A stretch of DNA of 64,000 nucleotides from Microbacterium keratanolyticum (GTDB taxonomy: Bacteria; Actinomycetota; Actinomycetes; Actinomycetales; Microbacteriaceae). Shown piece after piece: positions 16,681 through 24,481 of this stretch (its first letter is position 1; every line of letters begins with the position of its first letter). The stretch spans positions 310,001-374,000 of the forward strand of contig NZ_JAFBBQ010000001.1 in NCBI RefSeq assembly GCF_016907255.1. Direction: 5' to 3'. Both the position numbers and the translations under genes were made by a program. A model generated the notes under the pieces. That model was not told where the DNA came from, did not search any database, and was given only the letters and a program-made list of their open reading frames with translations.

Positions 16681-16720
16681 GAAGGGGGCTCGGATGCTGC
16701 GCAGCATCCGAGCCCCCTTC
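16681..16720. terminator. perfect-palindrome bidirectional terminator
   Basis: Two 20-nt arms with exact complementarity meet at CTGCGCAG, with A/T-rich ends GAAGG and CCTTC. It sits between the FAH gene (stop 16668) and the convergent aspA (stop 16732). Confidence 0.85.
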
Positions 16721-16731
16721 GCGTCGGAGAA

Positions 16732-18189
16732 CTACTCGATGATGTCTTCGGCAGCGATGACCGGGATCGCCGCCGTGATCGTCTCCAGGCCCGAGAGACG
16801 CGCGGGGGCGAGCTGCTTCGTGACCTCTTCACGCGACATGAGCCCCGCCTCGACGACGAGGTCGGCGACGTTGCGGTTCGTCAGCAGCGCCGTCTTCGCG
16901 AGAGCCGCCGACGCCGCGTAGCCGATGAACGGCGTGAGCGCCGTGATGACGCCGACGGAGGATCCGACCATCGCGCCCAGGCGATCGCGGTTCGCCGTGA
17001 TCCCGTCGACGCAGTTCACTCGGAGCGTCCACATCGCCTGGCGCATCCAGGTGATCGACTGGAAGATCGAGTGCGCGATGACCGGCTCGAAGGCGTTGAG
17101 CTGCAGCTGCCCGGCTTCGACCGCCATCGTCACGGTCATGTCGGAACCGACCACCGCGAAGGCGACCTGATTGACGACCTCCGGGATCACCGGGTTGACC
17201 TTGCCGGGCATGATGCTGGACCCCGCCTGCATGGCAGGCAGGTTGATCTCTCCGAGCCCTGCCTGCGGACCCGATGACAGCAGCCGCAGGTCGTTGCAGA
17301 TCTTCGAGAGCTTGATCGCATTGCGCTTGAGTGACGATGAGAACGACATGAACGAGCCGGTGTCGCTCGTGGACTCCACCAGGTCGGTCGCCGTCTGCAG
17401 GTCGAGACCGGAGATCTCGCGCAGGTGACGAAGCACAGCACGCGAGTAGTTCGGGTGCGTCGTGATGCCGGTGCCGATCGCGGTGGCGCCCATGTTGATC
17501 TCGAACATGAGCGAGGCGTTCTCGGTGAGACGGCTGTAGTCCTCGCCGAGCGTCGTCGCGAAGCCGTGGAACTCCTGGCCCAGAGTCATCGGCACGGCAT
17601 CCTGCAGCTGCGTGCGCCCGACCTTCAGGATGTCGTGGAACTCGCGGGACTTGCCGAGGAACGACAGACGCAGAAGATCGAGCTCTTCGAGCAGCTCACG
17701 CAGAGTCAGCGAGAGTCCGATCTTGATCGCCGTCGGGTAGACGTCGTTCGTGGACTGGCTGCGGTTGGTGTGATCGATCGGCGAGAGGAAGCCGTAGTCG
17801 CCCTTCTCGCGTCCGGCGAGCTCGAGCGCGACGTTGGTGATGACCTCGTTCGCGTTCATGTTCGTCGATGTGCCGGCGCCACCCTGGATCACGCCGACGA
17901 CGAACTGGTCGTGGAACTCCCCATCGATGACCTTCTGCGCGGCGCGGTCGATCAGATCGGCACGCTCGGCGTCGAGCACGCCGATCTCCTTGTTCGCACG
18001 GGCGCTGGCCTGCTTCACCATCGCGAGAGCGCGAATCAGATCCGGGTACACCGAGATCGGTCGCTTCGTGATCGGGAAGTTCGCGGCGGCGCGGGCGGTG
18101 TGCACACCCCAATACGCATCGGCGGGGATTTCCATGCTGCCGATCGAATCGGTCTCTGTACGAGTCAGGGCAGGCGCATCAATGGCCAT
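16732..18189 (-). CDS. aspA: aspartate ammonia-lyase
   Basis: A 485-residue enzyme of the aspartase/fumarase superfamily, which converts L-aspartate to fumarate and ammonia. The signature G-S-S-I-M-P-G-K-V-N-P lies near residue 325, the first conserved region reads S-Q-S-T-N-D-V-Y-P-T, and T-Q-L-Q-D-A-V-P-M-T-L-G-Q-E-F forms the second. The length fits aspartase (about 470) better than class II fumarase (about 460), and V-I-Q-G-G-A-G-T-S-T-N-M-N is the aspartase form. ATG 18189 has AAGGA 6 nt upstream; the longer open frame extends into the neighbouring gene's region and is not coding. Confidence 0.93.
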   Translation of the reverse strand: MAIDAPALTRTETDSIGSMEIPADAYWGVHTARAAANFPITKRPISVYPDLIRALAMVKQASARANKEIGVLDAERADLIDRAAQKVIDGEFHDQFVVGVIQGGAGTSTNMNANEVITNVALELAGREKGDYGFLSPIDHTNRSQSTNDVYPTAIKIGLSLTLRELLEELDLLRLSFLGKSREFHDILKVGRTQLQDAVPMTLGQEFHGFATTLGEDYSRLTENASLMFEINMGATAIGTGITTHPNYSRAVLRHLREISGLDLQTATDLVESTSDTGSFMSFSSSLKRNAIKLSKICNDLRLLSSGPQAGLGEINLPAMQAGSSIMPGKVNPVIPEVVNQVAFAVVGSDMTVTMAVEAGQLQLNAFEPVIAHSIFQSITWMRQAMWTLRVNCVDGITANRDRLGAMVGSSVGVITALTPFIGYAASAALAKTALLTNRNVADLVVEAGLMSREEVTKQLAPARLSGLETITAAIPVIAAEDIIE

Positions 18190-18248
18190 GTCACATCCTT
18201 GTGGGTCGTGGCGGGTAGAAGGAGGGGGATGCCACCAGTCTAGGCCGC

Positions 18249-19166
18249 TCAGCGCCCGGGTTTTCGAGAGAACGCTTCCAGCCGTTCGTCGGGGGACAGT
18301 TCGGCCATCCGCGCGAGCCACTCCGCGGAGAAGTACGACCCCGTGTCGGCCTGCGCCACCGGTACGACGCTGTGCGTGATCCCCTCGGGCCGAACATGCA
18401 CGAGCTGAAAGGCCTGCGCGGCATCCATGCCGTTGACGTCCGCTGCCGGCCGGGCCAGGTTCATCGTGTAACAGGTGGCGGATGCGACGCTCACCGGGAT
18501 GCCCGCGAATGTGCCGTGGGCGGAATAGTGGAGGTGGCCGGCGAGGATGCCGCGCACATCACTGCCGCGGAGAACTGCGGCGAGTTCGTCCTGATGACGC
18601 AACTCGAGAATGTCGAAGAACGAGACGTGACTCGGCAAGGGCGGATGGTGCATGGCCAGGAGGGTCCCGTGTGGTGCGGGAGTGCGCAGCTCCGCGGCCA
18701 ACCACGCCAGCTGATCCTCCCCGAGGTCACCGTGGTGCCACCCGGGGACACTCGTGTCGAGCGCGATGATCCGCAGGCCGTCGAGGTCCCACACGCCCGT
18801 GACCGGTTCCTCGGTAGGCGGCAGGTCGAGAAGATGCTCACGCAACGCCGGGCGCTCATCATGGTTTCCCGCCACCCAGATGAGCGGGGCGCCGAGGTGA
18901 GCGGCGACCGGTTCCACAGCCGCGCGCAGTCGTCGATAGGCATCGGGCTCCCCCAGGTCGGCGAGATCGCCCGTGATGACGATCGCCGCCGGATGGGGGT
19001 GTACGGCGCGGATCGCGTCAAGCGTCTGCGCGAAGTTCTGCTCGACGTCGTAGCGCCCGCCCAGCTTGGCGCCCGACGCCAGAAAATGCGGATCGCTGAC
19101 ATGGATGATCACGTGCGAGGCGGGCTCATAGCGTCCGAACACGGGAACGTCGTCGCTTCCTGACAT
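18249..19166 (-). CDS. CpdA-like metallophosphoesterase (3',5'-cyclic nucleotide phosphodiesterase type)
   Basis: A 305-residue calcineurin-fold phosphoesterase. All five metal-binding blocks are present: H-V-S-D-P-H-F (D-x-H), V-I-T-G-D-L-A-D-L-G (G-D-x-x-D), W-V-A-G-N-H-D-E (G-N-H-D/E), A-M-H-H-P-P-L and A-G-H-L-H-Y-S (G-H-x-H). This order and the overall size match class III cyclic nucleotide phosphodiesterases such as CpdA and Rv0805. No signal peptide is seen, so it is cytoplasmic. ATG 19166 follows TAGGCT by 6 nt. Other phosphodiester substrates are possible. Confidence 0.87.
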   Translation of the reverse strand: MSGSDDVPVFGRYEPASHVIIHVSDPHFLASGAKLGGRYDVEQNFAQTLDAIRAVHPHPAAIVITGDLADLGEPDAYRRLRAAVEPVAAHLGAPLIWVAGNHDERPALREHLLDLPPTEEPVTGVWDLDGLRIIALDTSVPGWHHGDLGEDQLAWLAAELRTPAPHGTLLAMHHPPLPSHVSFFDILELRHQDELAAVLRGSDVRGILAGHLHYSAHGTFAGIPVSVASATCYTMNLARPAADVNGMDAAQAFQLVHVRPEGITHSVVPVAQADTGSYFSAEWLARMAELSPDERLEAFSRKPGR

Positions 19167-19178
19167 GCCCTCAGCCTA
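19167..19178 (-). promoter_or_regulatory. leaderless -10 element for the CpdA-like gene
   Basis: TAGGCT (19173-19178, minus strand) is followed by 6 nt and ATG 19166. Confidence 0.6.
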
Positions 19179-19195
19179 TGCGGCTCGCACGACAC

Positions 19196-19765
19196 TCACC
19201 CCTCACGCACGCGCACAAACTCCGAGAACATCACACCCGAGTCGAACACGGTGTTCTCCACCAGCGCGAAGCGCTCCGGCAGATAGGAGTGCGCCTCAAA
19301 CAGCGGGATCCCCCGCCCGAACAGGACCGGATGCCGCTTGAGGATGAGCCGATCGACCTCCGGCGCGAGAGTGGCTGCCAGCGCTCCCCCTCCGCAGAGC
19401 CAGATCCCCGCTCCCTCTTCCTCCTTCAGCCCTCGCGCGACCTCGCGCGGGTCGCTCGCCGTCACCTCGAGCGAGTCCGCGTGCGCCGTGCGGGAACGCG
19501 AGAACACGATCTGACGCAGATGCCGGTACGGGCTGGGCACTCCGCCGACTGCATACGTGTTCCAGCCCATGAGGACGGTGTCGATGAGTTCACGCGTCTG
19601 CGACACCCCCTGGGCCTCCGCGAAGTCGGTGGGGAGCGTGTCGGCGAAACGTGCCATGAGCGGCGCCATGTGATCGCCCTCCATGAGGAAGGCGTCGTAC
19701 TCCCCCTGGGGACCGGCGATGTAGCCGTCCAGGGTGACGGCGACGAAGTAGATGAGTTCCCGCAT
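19196..19765 (-). CDS. dihydrofolate reductase-family protein (RibD C-terminal domain)
   Basis: A 189-residue RibD_C fold protein, of the YwjB/YyaP type. It has the strand Y-F-V-A-V-T-L-D-G-Y-I-A-G, the V-L-M-G-W-N-T-Y NADPH-binding block and I-W-L-C-G-G-G-A-L-A. These proteins are probable NADPH-dependent reductases of unknown substrate. ATG 19765 has GGAG 5 nt upstream; the frame continues upstream into the operator region, so the longer start is unlikely. It is divergent from a TetR regulator with an inverted repeat between them, so it is probably that regulator's target. Confidence 0.85.
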   Translation of the reverse strand: MRELIYFVAVTLDGYIAGPQGEYDAFLMEGDHMAPLMARFADTLPTDFAEAQGVSQTRELIDTVLMGWNTYAVGGVPSPYRHLRQIVFSRSRTAHADSLEVTASDPREVARGLKEEEGAGIWLCGGGALAATLAPEVDRLILKRHPVLFGRGIPLFEAHSYLPERFALVENTVFDSGVMFSEFVRVREG

Positions 19766-19785
19766 GCGCGCTCCAATCACGACAT

Positions 19786-19808
19786 CTGTAGTGATCATGA
19801 ATCTACAG
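19786..19808. promoter_or_regulatory. candidate TetR operator
   Basis: CTGTAG (19786-19791) and CTACAG (19803-19808) are exact inverted repeats separated by 11 nt between the divergent reductase and TetR genes. A further GTAG follows at 19814, pairing with the CTAC. Binding would cover both promoters. Confidence 0.5.
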
Positions 19809-19826
19809 CATCCGTAGTGGTTGCGC

Positions 19827-19838
19827 TAGGGTTCCCAC
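19827..19838 (+). promoter_or_regulatory. leaderless -10 element for the TetR gene
   Basis: TAGGGT (19827-19832) is followed by 6 nt and ATG 19839. Confidence 0.55.
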
Positions 19839-20405
19839 ATGGCGAAGAACGACACGAGACGACAGGCCATCGCGGACGCAGGGCTCGCCGTAATCGCACG
19901 CTCGGGCTCCCGAGGCCTCACCCACCGCGCGATCGACGCGGAAGCGGGCGTCCCCGCGGGTACCACATCGAACTACTTCCGCACCCGCGATGCACTGATC
20001 ACCGGCCTCGTCGACCGGATCGGCGAACGCCTCGCCCCCACCGACGACGACCTGGCACGGCGCGCAACGGCAACACCCGACAGCATGCTGTTCGCCGACT
20101 ACGTGCGCGACATCGTGCGGCGGCTGAGCGTCGAGCGCGACGTCACCCTCGCACTCTTCGAGCTCCGACTCGAAAGCACGCGACGCCCCGAGCTGGCAGC
20201 GGTGATCTCGGCATGGCAGCGCGCCGGATTCGACGCGGACGTCGCATTCAACGCCCAGGCCGGCCTACCCGGCGGGCGTTCCGAGATCGCCCTGTTCCAC
20301 TATGCGATCGACGGCCTGCTTCTCGACCGTCTCACGACGCCGATCGACCCCGAGACATCGACGGATGAAATCGTCGACGCCCTCGTCCGCGGACTGATCC
20401 GCTGA
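19839..20405 (+). CDS. TetR-family transcriptional regulator
   Basis: A 188-residue repressor. The N-terminal helix-turn-helix is T-H-R-A-I-D-A-E-A-G-V-P-A-G-T-T-S-N-Y-F-R-T-R-D-A-L, a textbook TetR recognition region with S-N-Y-F in the recognition helix. The C-terminal 130 residues are the ligand-binding helical domain, which is not assignable to a subfamily. It is divergent from the RibD-like reductase gene and likely represses both genes from the inverted repeat between them. The inducer is unknown. Confidence 0.9.
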   Translation: MAKNDTRRQAIADAGLAVIARSGSRGLTHRAIDAEAGVPAGTTSNYFRTRDALITGLVDRIGERLAPTDDDLARRATATPDSMLFADYVRDIVRRLSVERDVTLALFELRLESTRRPELAAVISAWQRAGFDADVAFNAQAGLPGGRSEIALFHYAIDGLLLDRLTTPIDPETSTDEIVDALVRGLIR

Positions 20406-20428
20406 CGAGGGCGTCGATGACACTCGGC

Positions 20429-20764
20429 TCAGTGGCCGATGACGATGATGAGGATTCCGCCGATCACAGCCAGAGCACACAGAGCGAAGCAGCCGTAGGC
20501 GCCGATGAGGGCGAGGCGCTTCTGCCCCTCCGTGAGCGGGCTCTTACGAGCTGCCTTCGCGGCAGCCTTCTCCGCGCGACGCAGCTCCTTCGGCGTCACG
20601 ACAGTGATCGCGTCCGTGAACTCCGCAGGGCTGACCACGGGGGCGTGTCCGCTGCGGACGAGCAGACGAAGACCGACCGCGTAGAACGTGACGATCGCGG
20701 CCGCACCGATGAGCGAGGCGATGAAGACCTGGAGGAAGGCCAGCCAGTTGATGACGACGTTCAC
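20429..20764 (-). CDS. small membrane protein coupled to the phosphate transporter
   Basis: A 111-residue protein with two hydrophobic helices (residues about 5-33 and 86-110) and between them a basic, Ala/Lys-rich cytoplasmic loop. I recognise no family motif. It starts at GTG 20764 inside the GTGA that also contains the transporter's stop, a 4-nt overlap implying translational coupling. A small helper or regulatory subunit of the PiT transporter is a reasonable guess from position alone. Confidence 0.75.
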   Translation of the reverse strand: MNVVINWLAFLQVFIASLIGAAAIVTFYAVGLRLLVRSGHAPVVSPAEFTDAITVVTPKELRRAEKAAAKAARKSPLTEGQKRLALIGAYGCFALCALAVIGGILIIVIGH

Positions 20765-22140
20765 TTCTCGGCCTCCTTCGTGGCTGCGCTGGGCGTCGCA
20801 TCCGCTGTCGCGGGTGACTCCGCCGTCGCGGGCGGCTCCGCCTTCGTCTCGGCCTTCTCCTGCTTCTTGCGGGCAGCCTTCTTCTTGGCCTTCGCCTTCT
20901 CCCGCTCTTCTGCGCGGCGACGAGCCTCGGCCTTCGCGTGCTCGATGCGCAGCTGACGGTTCGTCGGCGGCGGGGTGTCCGGAAGCTCGACCACGTGGCC
21001 GGATTCGGCGACATCGCTCATCGCATTCGAGGACGTGACCATGTCTCGACGCGAACGCAGGTACAGACCCACGATGACGGTGAGCGCGATGACAGCGTCG
21101 ATCACGATGCCGAGAGTGCCGAAGTGCTTCGCGATCAGCGCCGCGATCGCACCGACAGCACCGGCGGCAGGCAGCGTCAGCAGCCAGCCGACGCCGATGC
21201 GACCGGCGGTCCGCCAGCGCACCGTCGATCCACGACGCCCGAGGCCGGAGCCGATGACAGAACCAGAGGCGACCTGGGTGGTCGAGAGCGCGAAGCCCAG
21301 TGCGCTCGAGGCCAGGATCGTGGCCGACGTCGAGCTCTCAGCCGCGAAGCCCTGCGCGGGCTTGACCTCGGTGAGGCCCTTTCCGAGCGTGCGGATGATG
21401 CGCCACCCGCCGAGGTAGGTACCGAGAGCGATCGTGAACGCACACGCCGCGATGACCCAGAACTCGGGCTCGTGGTGTGCGTCCGACTGCCAGCCGACCG
21501 TGATGAGGGTGAGCGTGATGATGCCCATGGTCTTCTGCGCGTCGTTCGTTCCGTGCGCGAGAGCCACGAGCGAGGAGGTGAAGATCTGCCCCCAGCGGAA
21601 GCCGTCACGCCCATCGGGCTTGCCGTCGTAGCGACGGGTGACCGAGTAGGCGATCTTCGTCGCGATGAACGCGATGACGCCCGCCGTCAGAGGCGCGATG
21701 AGCGCAGGAAGGATGATCTTGGAGAGGACGACGCCGAAGTCGATGCCCATGCCGCCGACGCCGGCGAGCGTCGCACCGATCAGACCGCCGAACAGGGCGT
21801 GCGACGAGCTCGAGGGAAGGCCGAGAAGCCAGGTGAGCATGTTCCAGGTGATCGCACCGATCAGACCCGCGAAGATGATCGGCACGAAAACATCGGCCCC
21901 CATCTGGCGGATCGCATCTTCTCGCACGATGCCGCCGGAGACGGTCTTGGCGACCTCGGTGGAGAGGAAGGCTCCGACCAGGTTGAGGACGGCGGCGAGG
22001 AGGACGGCGACCTTGGGCTTGAGGGCACCGGTGGCGATAGGCGTGGCCATCGCGTTCGCGGTGTCGTGGAAGCCATTCGTGAAGTCGAAGAACAGTGCCA
22101 GTGCAATCACCAGCACGACGAGGAGGGCTGCGGTTTCCAC
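20761..22140 (-). CDS. pit: low-affinity inorganic phosphate transporter, PiT family
   Basis: A 459-residue transporter with ten or more helices and the two inverted PHO4 signatures: D-F-T-N-G-F-H-D-T-A-N-A near the N-terminus and A-L-A-H-G-T-N-D-A-Q-K-T-M-G near residue 200. PiT carriers import metal-phosphate with protons. The C-terminal 75 residues are a Lys/Glu/Ala-rich cytoplasmic tail (R-R-R-A-E-E-R-E-K-A-K-A-K-K-K) absent from E. coli PitA. The start is GTG 22140. An upstream set of 11-nt direct repeats looks like a PHO box, which would place the gene under phosphate-starvation control. Confidence 0.93.
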   Translation of the reverse strand: METAALLVVLVIALALFFDFTNGFHDTANAMATPIATGALKPKVAVLLAAVLNLVGAFLSTEVAKTVSGGIVREDAIRQMGADVFVPIIFAGLIGAITWNMLTWLLGLPSSSSHALFGGLIGATLAGVGGMGIDFGVVLSKIILPALIAPLTAGVIAFIATKIAYSVTRRYDGKPDGRDGFRWGQIFTSSLVALAHGTNDAQKTMGIITLTLITVGWQSDAHHEPEFWVIAACAFTIALGTYLGGWRIIRTLGKGLTEVKPAQGFAAESSTSATILASSALGFALSTTQVASGSVIGSGLGRRGSTVRWRTAGRIGVGWLLTLPAAGAVGAIAALIAKHFGTLGIVIDAVIALTVIVGLYLRSRRDMVTSSNAMSDVAESGHVVELPDTPPPTNRQLRIEHAKAEARRRAEEREKAKAKKKAARKKQEKAETKAEPPATAESPATADATPSAATKEAEK

Positions 22141-22201
22141 CGTTTGCTTTCGTTGGGAGGGAAAGTGGGTGTGCCGACGGGATCGGCGTGACGAACGAAA
22201 A

Positions 22202-22241
22202 GTTCACCGTGGGTACAACATCCGTTAAGGAGCCCGGTAAA
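22202..22241. promoter_or_regulatory. candidate PHO box (PhoP binding site) upstream of pit
   Basis: On the + strand GTTCACC (22202), GTACAAC (22213), GTTAAGG (22224) and CGGTAAA (22235) repeat with an exact 11-nt period. This matches the GTTCACC-N4 direct-repeat units bound by PhoP in actinobacteria. It lies about 60-100 nt upstream of the pit start. Confidence 0.55.
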
Positions 22242-22280
22242 TCCTCCCACTCGCCCCGGCGCGGGTCAACTTGGGTGGGC

Positions 22281-22292
22281 TAGCGTGGACGG
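22281..22292 (+). promoter_or_regulatory. leaderless -10 element for the oligopeptidase gene
   Basis: TAGCGT (22281-22286) is followed by 6 nt and GTG 22293. Confidence 0.6.
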
Positions 22293-24416
22293 GTGACTCC
22301 AGACGCTCCCGACACCGCTCTTTCCGCCCCTCGCGCCGACCGCCGAGACACCGTCCGCAGCCACCATGGTGACGACGTCATCGACGGTTACGAATGGCTT
22401 CGTGCCAAAGAAGATGCCGATGTCATCGCGCACCTCGAGGCGGAGAACGCCTACACCGATGCGCGCACGGCGCACCTCGCAGAGCTCCGCGAGACGCTGT
22501 TCGGAGAGATCAAGTCGCGCGTCAAGGAGAGCGACCTTTCCGTTCCGACTCGACGCGGCGACTGGTGGTACTACGGCCGGACCGTCGAGGGCGCGCAGTA
22601 CGGACTCCAGTGCCGCGCGCGGGTGACCGACGCGGATGACTGGACCCCACCCCTCCTCGACGCTGCGCAGCCGGTTCCCGGCGAGCAGGTGCTGCTCGAC
22701 AGCAACGTCGAGGCCGAAGGCCACGAGTTCTTCTCGCTCGGCGCGTTCGATGTGTCGGATGACGCGACGCGACTGCTCTGGTCGACGGACGTCACCGGTG
22801 ACGAGCGCTACACGGTACGTGTGCGCGATCTGGTCACCGGTGAGACGCTGAGCGACGAGATCGCGGATACCGCGGGCGCCTTTTTCACACCCGATGGCGA
22901 ATCCGTCATCTACACGACCGTGGATGACGCCTGGCGTCCCGACACGCTCTGGCTGCACCGCCTCGGCACCCCGGTCGCAGATGATGTGAAGCTCTTCCAC
23001 GAGCCCGACGAGCGCTTCTGGCTCGGTGCGGGGATCACCCGCAGCCGTCGGTACCTCGTGATCGGCGTCGGTTCCAACATCACCTCCGAGGACTACCTGG
23101 TCGACCTCGACGACCTCACGGCCCCGCCCCGTGTCGTGTGGCCGCGCCGCGAAGGTGTCGAATACTCGGTCGACCACACGGTCATCGACGGACGCGATGA
23201 ACTGCTGGTCCTGCACAACGACGGCGCCCTGGACTTCGAGCTGGTGCGCGTGGCGGCCGACGCCCCGCAGGGTGAGCGGCACGTCGTGATCGCACACGAA
23301 GCAGGCCGCCGACTGGAAGACGTGGACTGCTTCCGTGACCACACGGTCGTCGAGTACCGCCGTGAGGGCATCAGCCGCGTGGCTCTGCTGAACCCCGCAG
23401 ACGGCGCACTCGACGAACTGTCCTTCGACGAGCCGCTCTACTCCGCGGGCCTCGGCGGCAATCCGGAGTGGCACTCCCCCTTCCTGCGTCTCGGCTACTC
23501 GTCGTTCGTCACCCCCGGCACCGTCTACGACCTGGAGCTCGCGACCCGCACCCTGCATCTGCGCAAGCAGCAGCCGGTGCTGGGCGGCTACGACGCCGGC
23601 GACTACGACCAGGCCCGAGCCTGGGCGACGGCGGATGACGGCACACGCGTGCCGATCTCCCTGGTCTGGAAGCGCTCATACGGCGCCCCGGGCGACACAC
23701 CCCGAGCACTCCACCTCTACGGCTACGGCTCGTACGAGCACTCGATCGACCCCGGTTTCTCCGTCGCCCGACTCTCCGAGCTGGACCGCGGTGTCATCTT
23801 CGCCGTCGCGCACGTCCGCGGCGGCGGCGAGATGGGACGCGGATGGTACGAATCGGGCAAGCTTCAGCACAAGAAGAACTCCTTCTCGGACTTCGTCGCG
23901 TGCGCACGGCACCTGGTCGACACCGGGGTGACCTCGCCGTCGCAGATGGTCGCGGAAGGCGGGAGCGCGGGTGGCCTCCTCATGGGTGCCGTCGCGAACC
24001 TCGCCCCGGAGCTGTTCGGCGGCATCCTGGCATCCGTTCCGTTCGTCGACGCACTGACCTCGATCCTCGACCCCTCGCTCCCTCTGACGGTCATCGAATG
24101 GGATGAGTGGGGCGACCCGCTGCACAATGCAGAGGTCTACGCGTACATGAAGTCGTACTCCCCGTACGAGAACGTCCGCGAAGATGTCACGTATCCCCCG
24201 ATCCTCGCGGTCACCTCCCTCAACGACACCCGAGTGCTCTACGTCGAGCCGGCCAAGTGGGTCGCCCGGCTGCGCGAAGCCGGCGCTGAGGATGTGCTCT
24301 TCAAGTGCGAGATGGTCGCCGGGCACGGCGGCGTCAGTGGGCGATACAACGCGTGGCGCGAGCGCGCCTTCGAACAGGCGTGGATCCTCGACCGTCTCGG
24401 GCTCGCCGACGCCTGA
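22293..24416 (+). CDS. ptrB: S9A-family serine peptidase, oligopeptidase B type
   Basis: A 707-residue cytoplasmic prolyl-oligopeptidase-family enzyme. The N-terminal 400 residues form the beta-propeller, opening with Y-E-W-L-R. The alpha/beta-hydrolase domain has the nucleophile motif E-G-G-S-A-G-G, the G-G-G-E-M-G-R-G-W-Y-E loop, the N-D-T-R-V aspartate region and the G-H-G-G catalytic histidine. Oligopeptidase B cleaves short peptides after Arg or Lys. The acidic residues behind that specificity cannot be checked without an alignment, so a broader oligopeptidase is possible. Confidence 0.9.
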   Translation: MTPDAPDTALSAPRADRRDTVRSHHGDDVIDGYEWLRAKEDADVIAHLEAENAYTDARTAHLAELRETLFGEIKSRVKESDLSVPTRRGDWWYYGRTVEGAQYGLQCRARVTDADDWTPPLLDAAQPVPGEQVLLDSNVEAEGHEFFSLGAFDVSDDATRLLWSTDVTGDERYTVRVRDLVTGETLSDEIADTAGAFFTPDGESVIYTTVDDAWRPDTLWLHRLGTPVADDVKLFHEPDERFWLGAGITRSRRYLVIGVGSNITSEDYLVDLDDLTAPPRVVWPRREGVEYSVDHTVIDGRDELLVLHNDGALDFELVRVAADAPQGERHVVIAHEAGRRLEDVDCFRDHTVVEYRREGISRVALLNPADGALDELSFDEPLYSAGLGGNPEWHSPFLRLGYSSFVTPGTVYDLELATRTLHLRKQQPVLGGYDAGDYDQARAWATADDGTRVPISLVWKRSYGAPGDTPRALHLYGYGSYEHSIDPGFSVARLSELDRGVIFAVAHVRGGGEMGRGWYESGKLQHKKNSFSDFVACARHLVDTGVTSPSQMVAEGGSAGGLLMGAVANLAPELFGGILASVPFVDALTSILDPSLPLTVIEWDEWGDPLHNAEVYAYMKSYSPYENVREDVTYPPILAVTSLNDTRVLYVEPAKWVARLREAGAEDVLFKCEMVAGHGGVSGRYNAWRERAFEQAWILDRLGLADA

Positions 24417-24426
24417 GCCCTGGTAC

Positions 24427-24464
24427 ACGAATGCCCCGTCCGCTGCAGCGGACGGGGCATTCGT
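24427..24464. terminator. perfect-palindrome bidirectional terminator
   Basis: A 38-nt exact palindrome of ACGAATGCCCCGTCCGCTG and its complement. It lies between the oligopeptidase stop (24416) and the convergent pfkA stop (24482). Confidence 0.85.
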
Positions 24465-24481
24465 CGTCAGGACGGGGCTAC

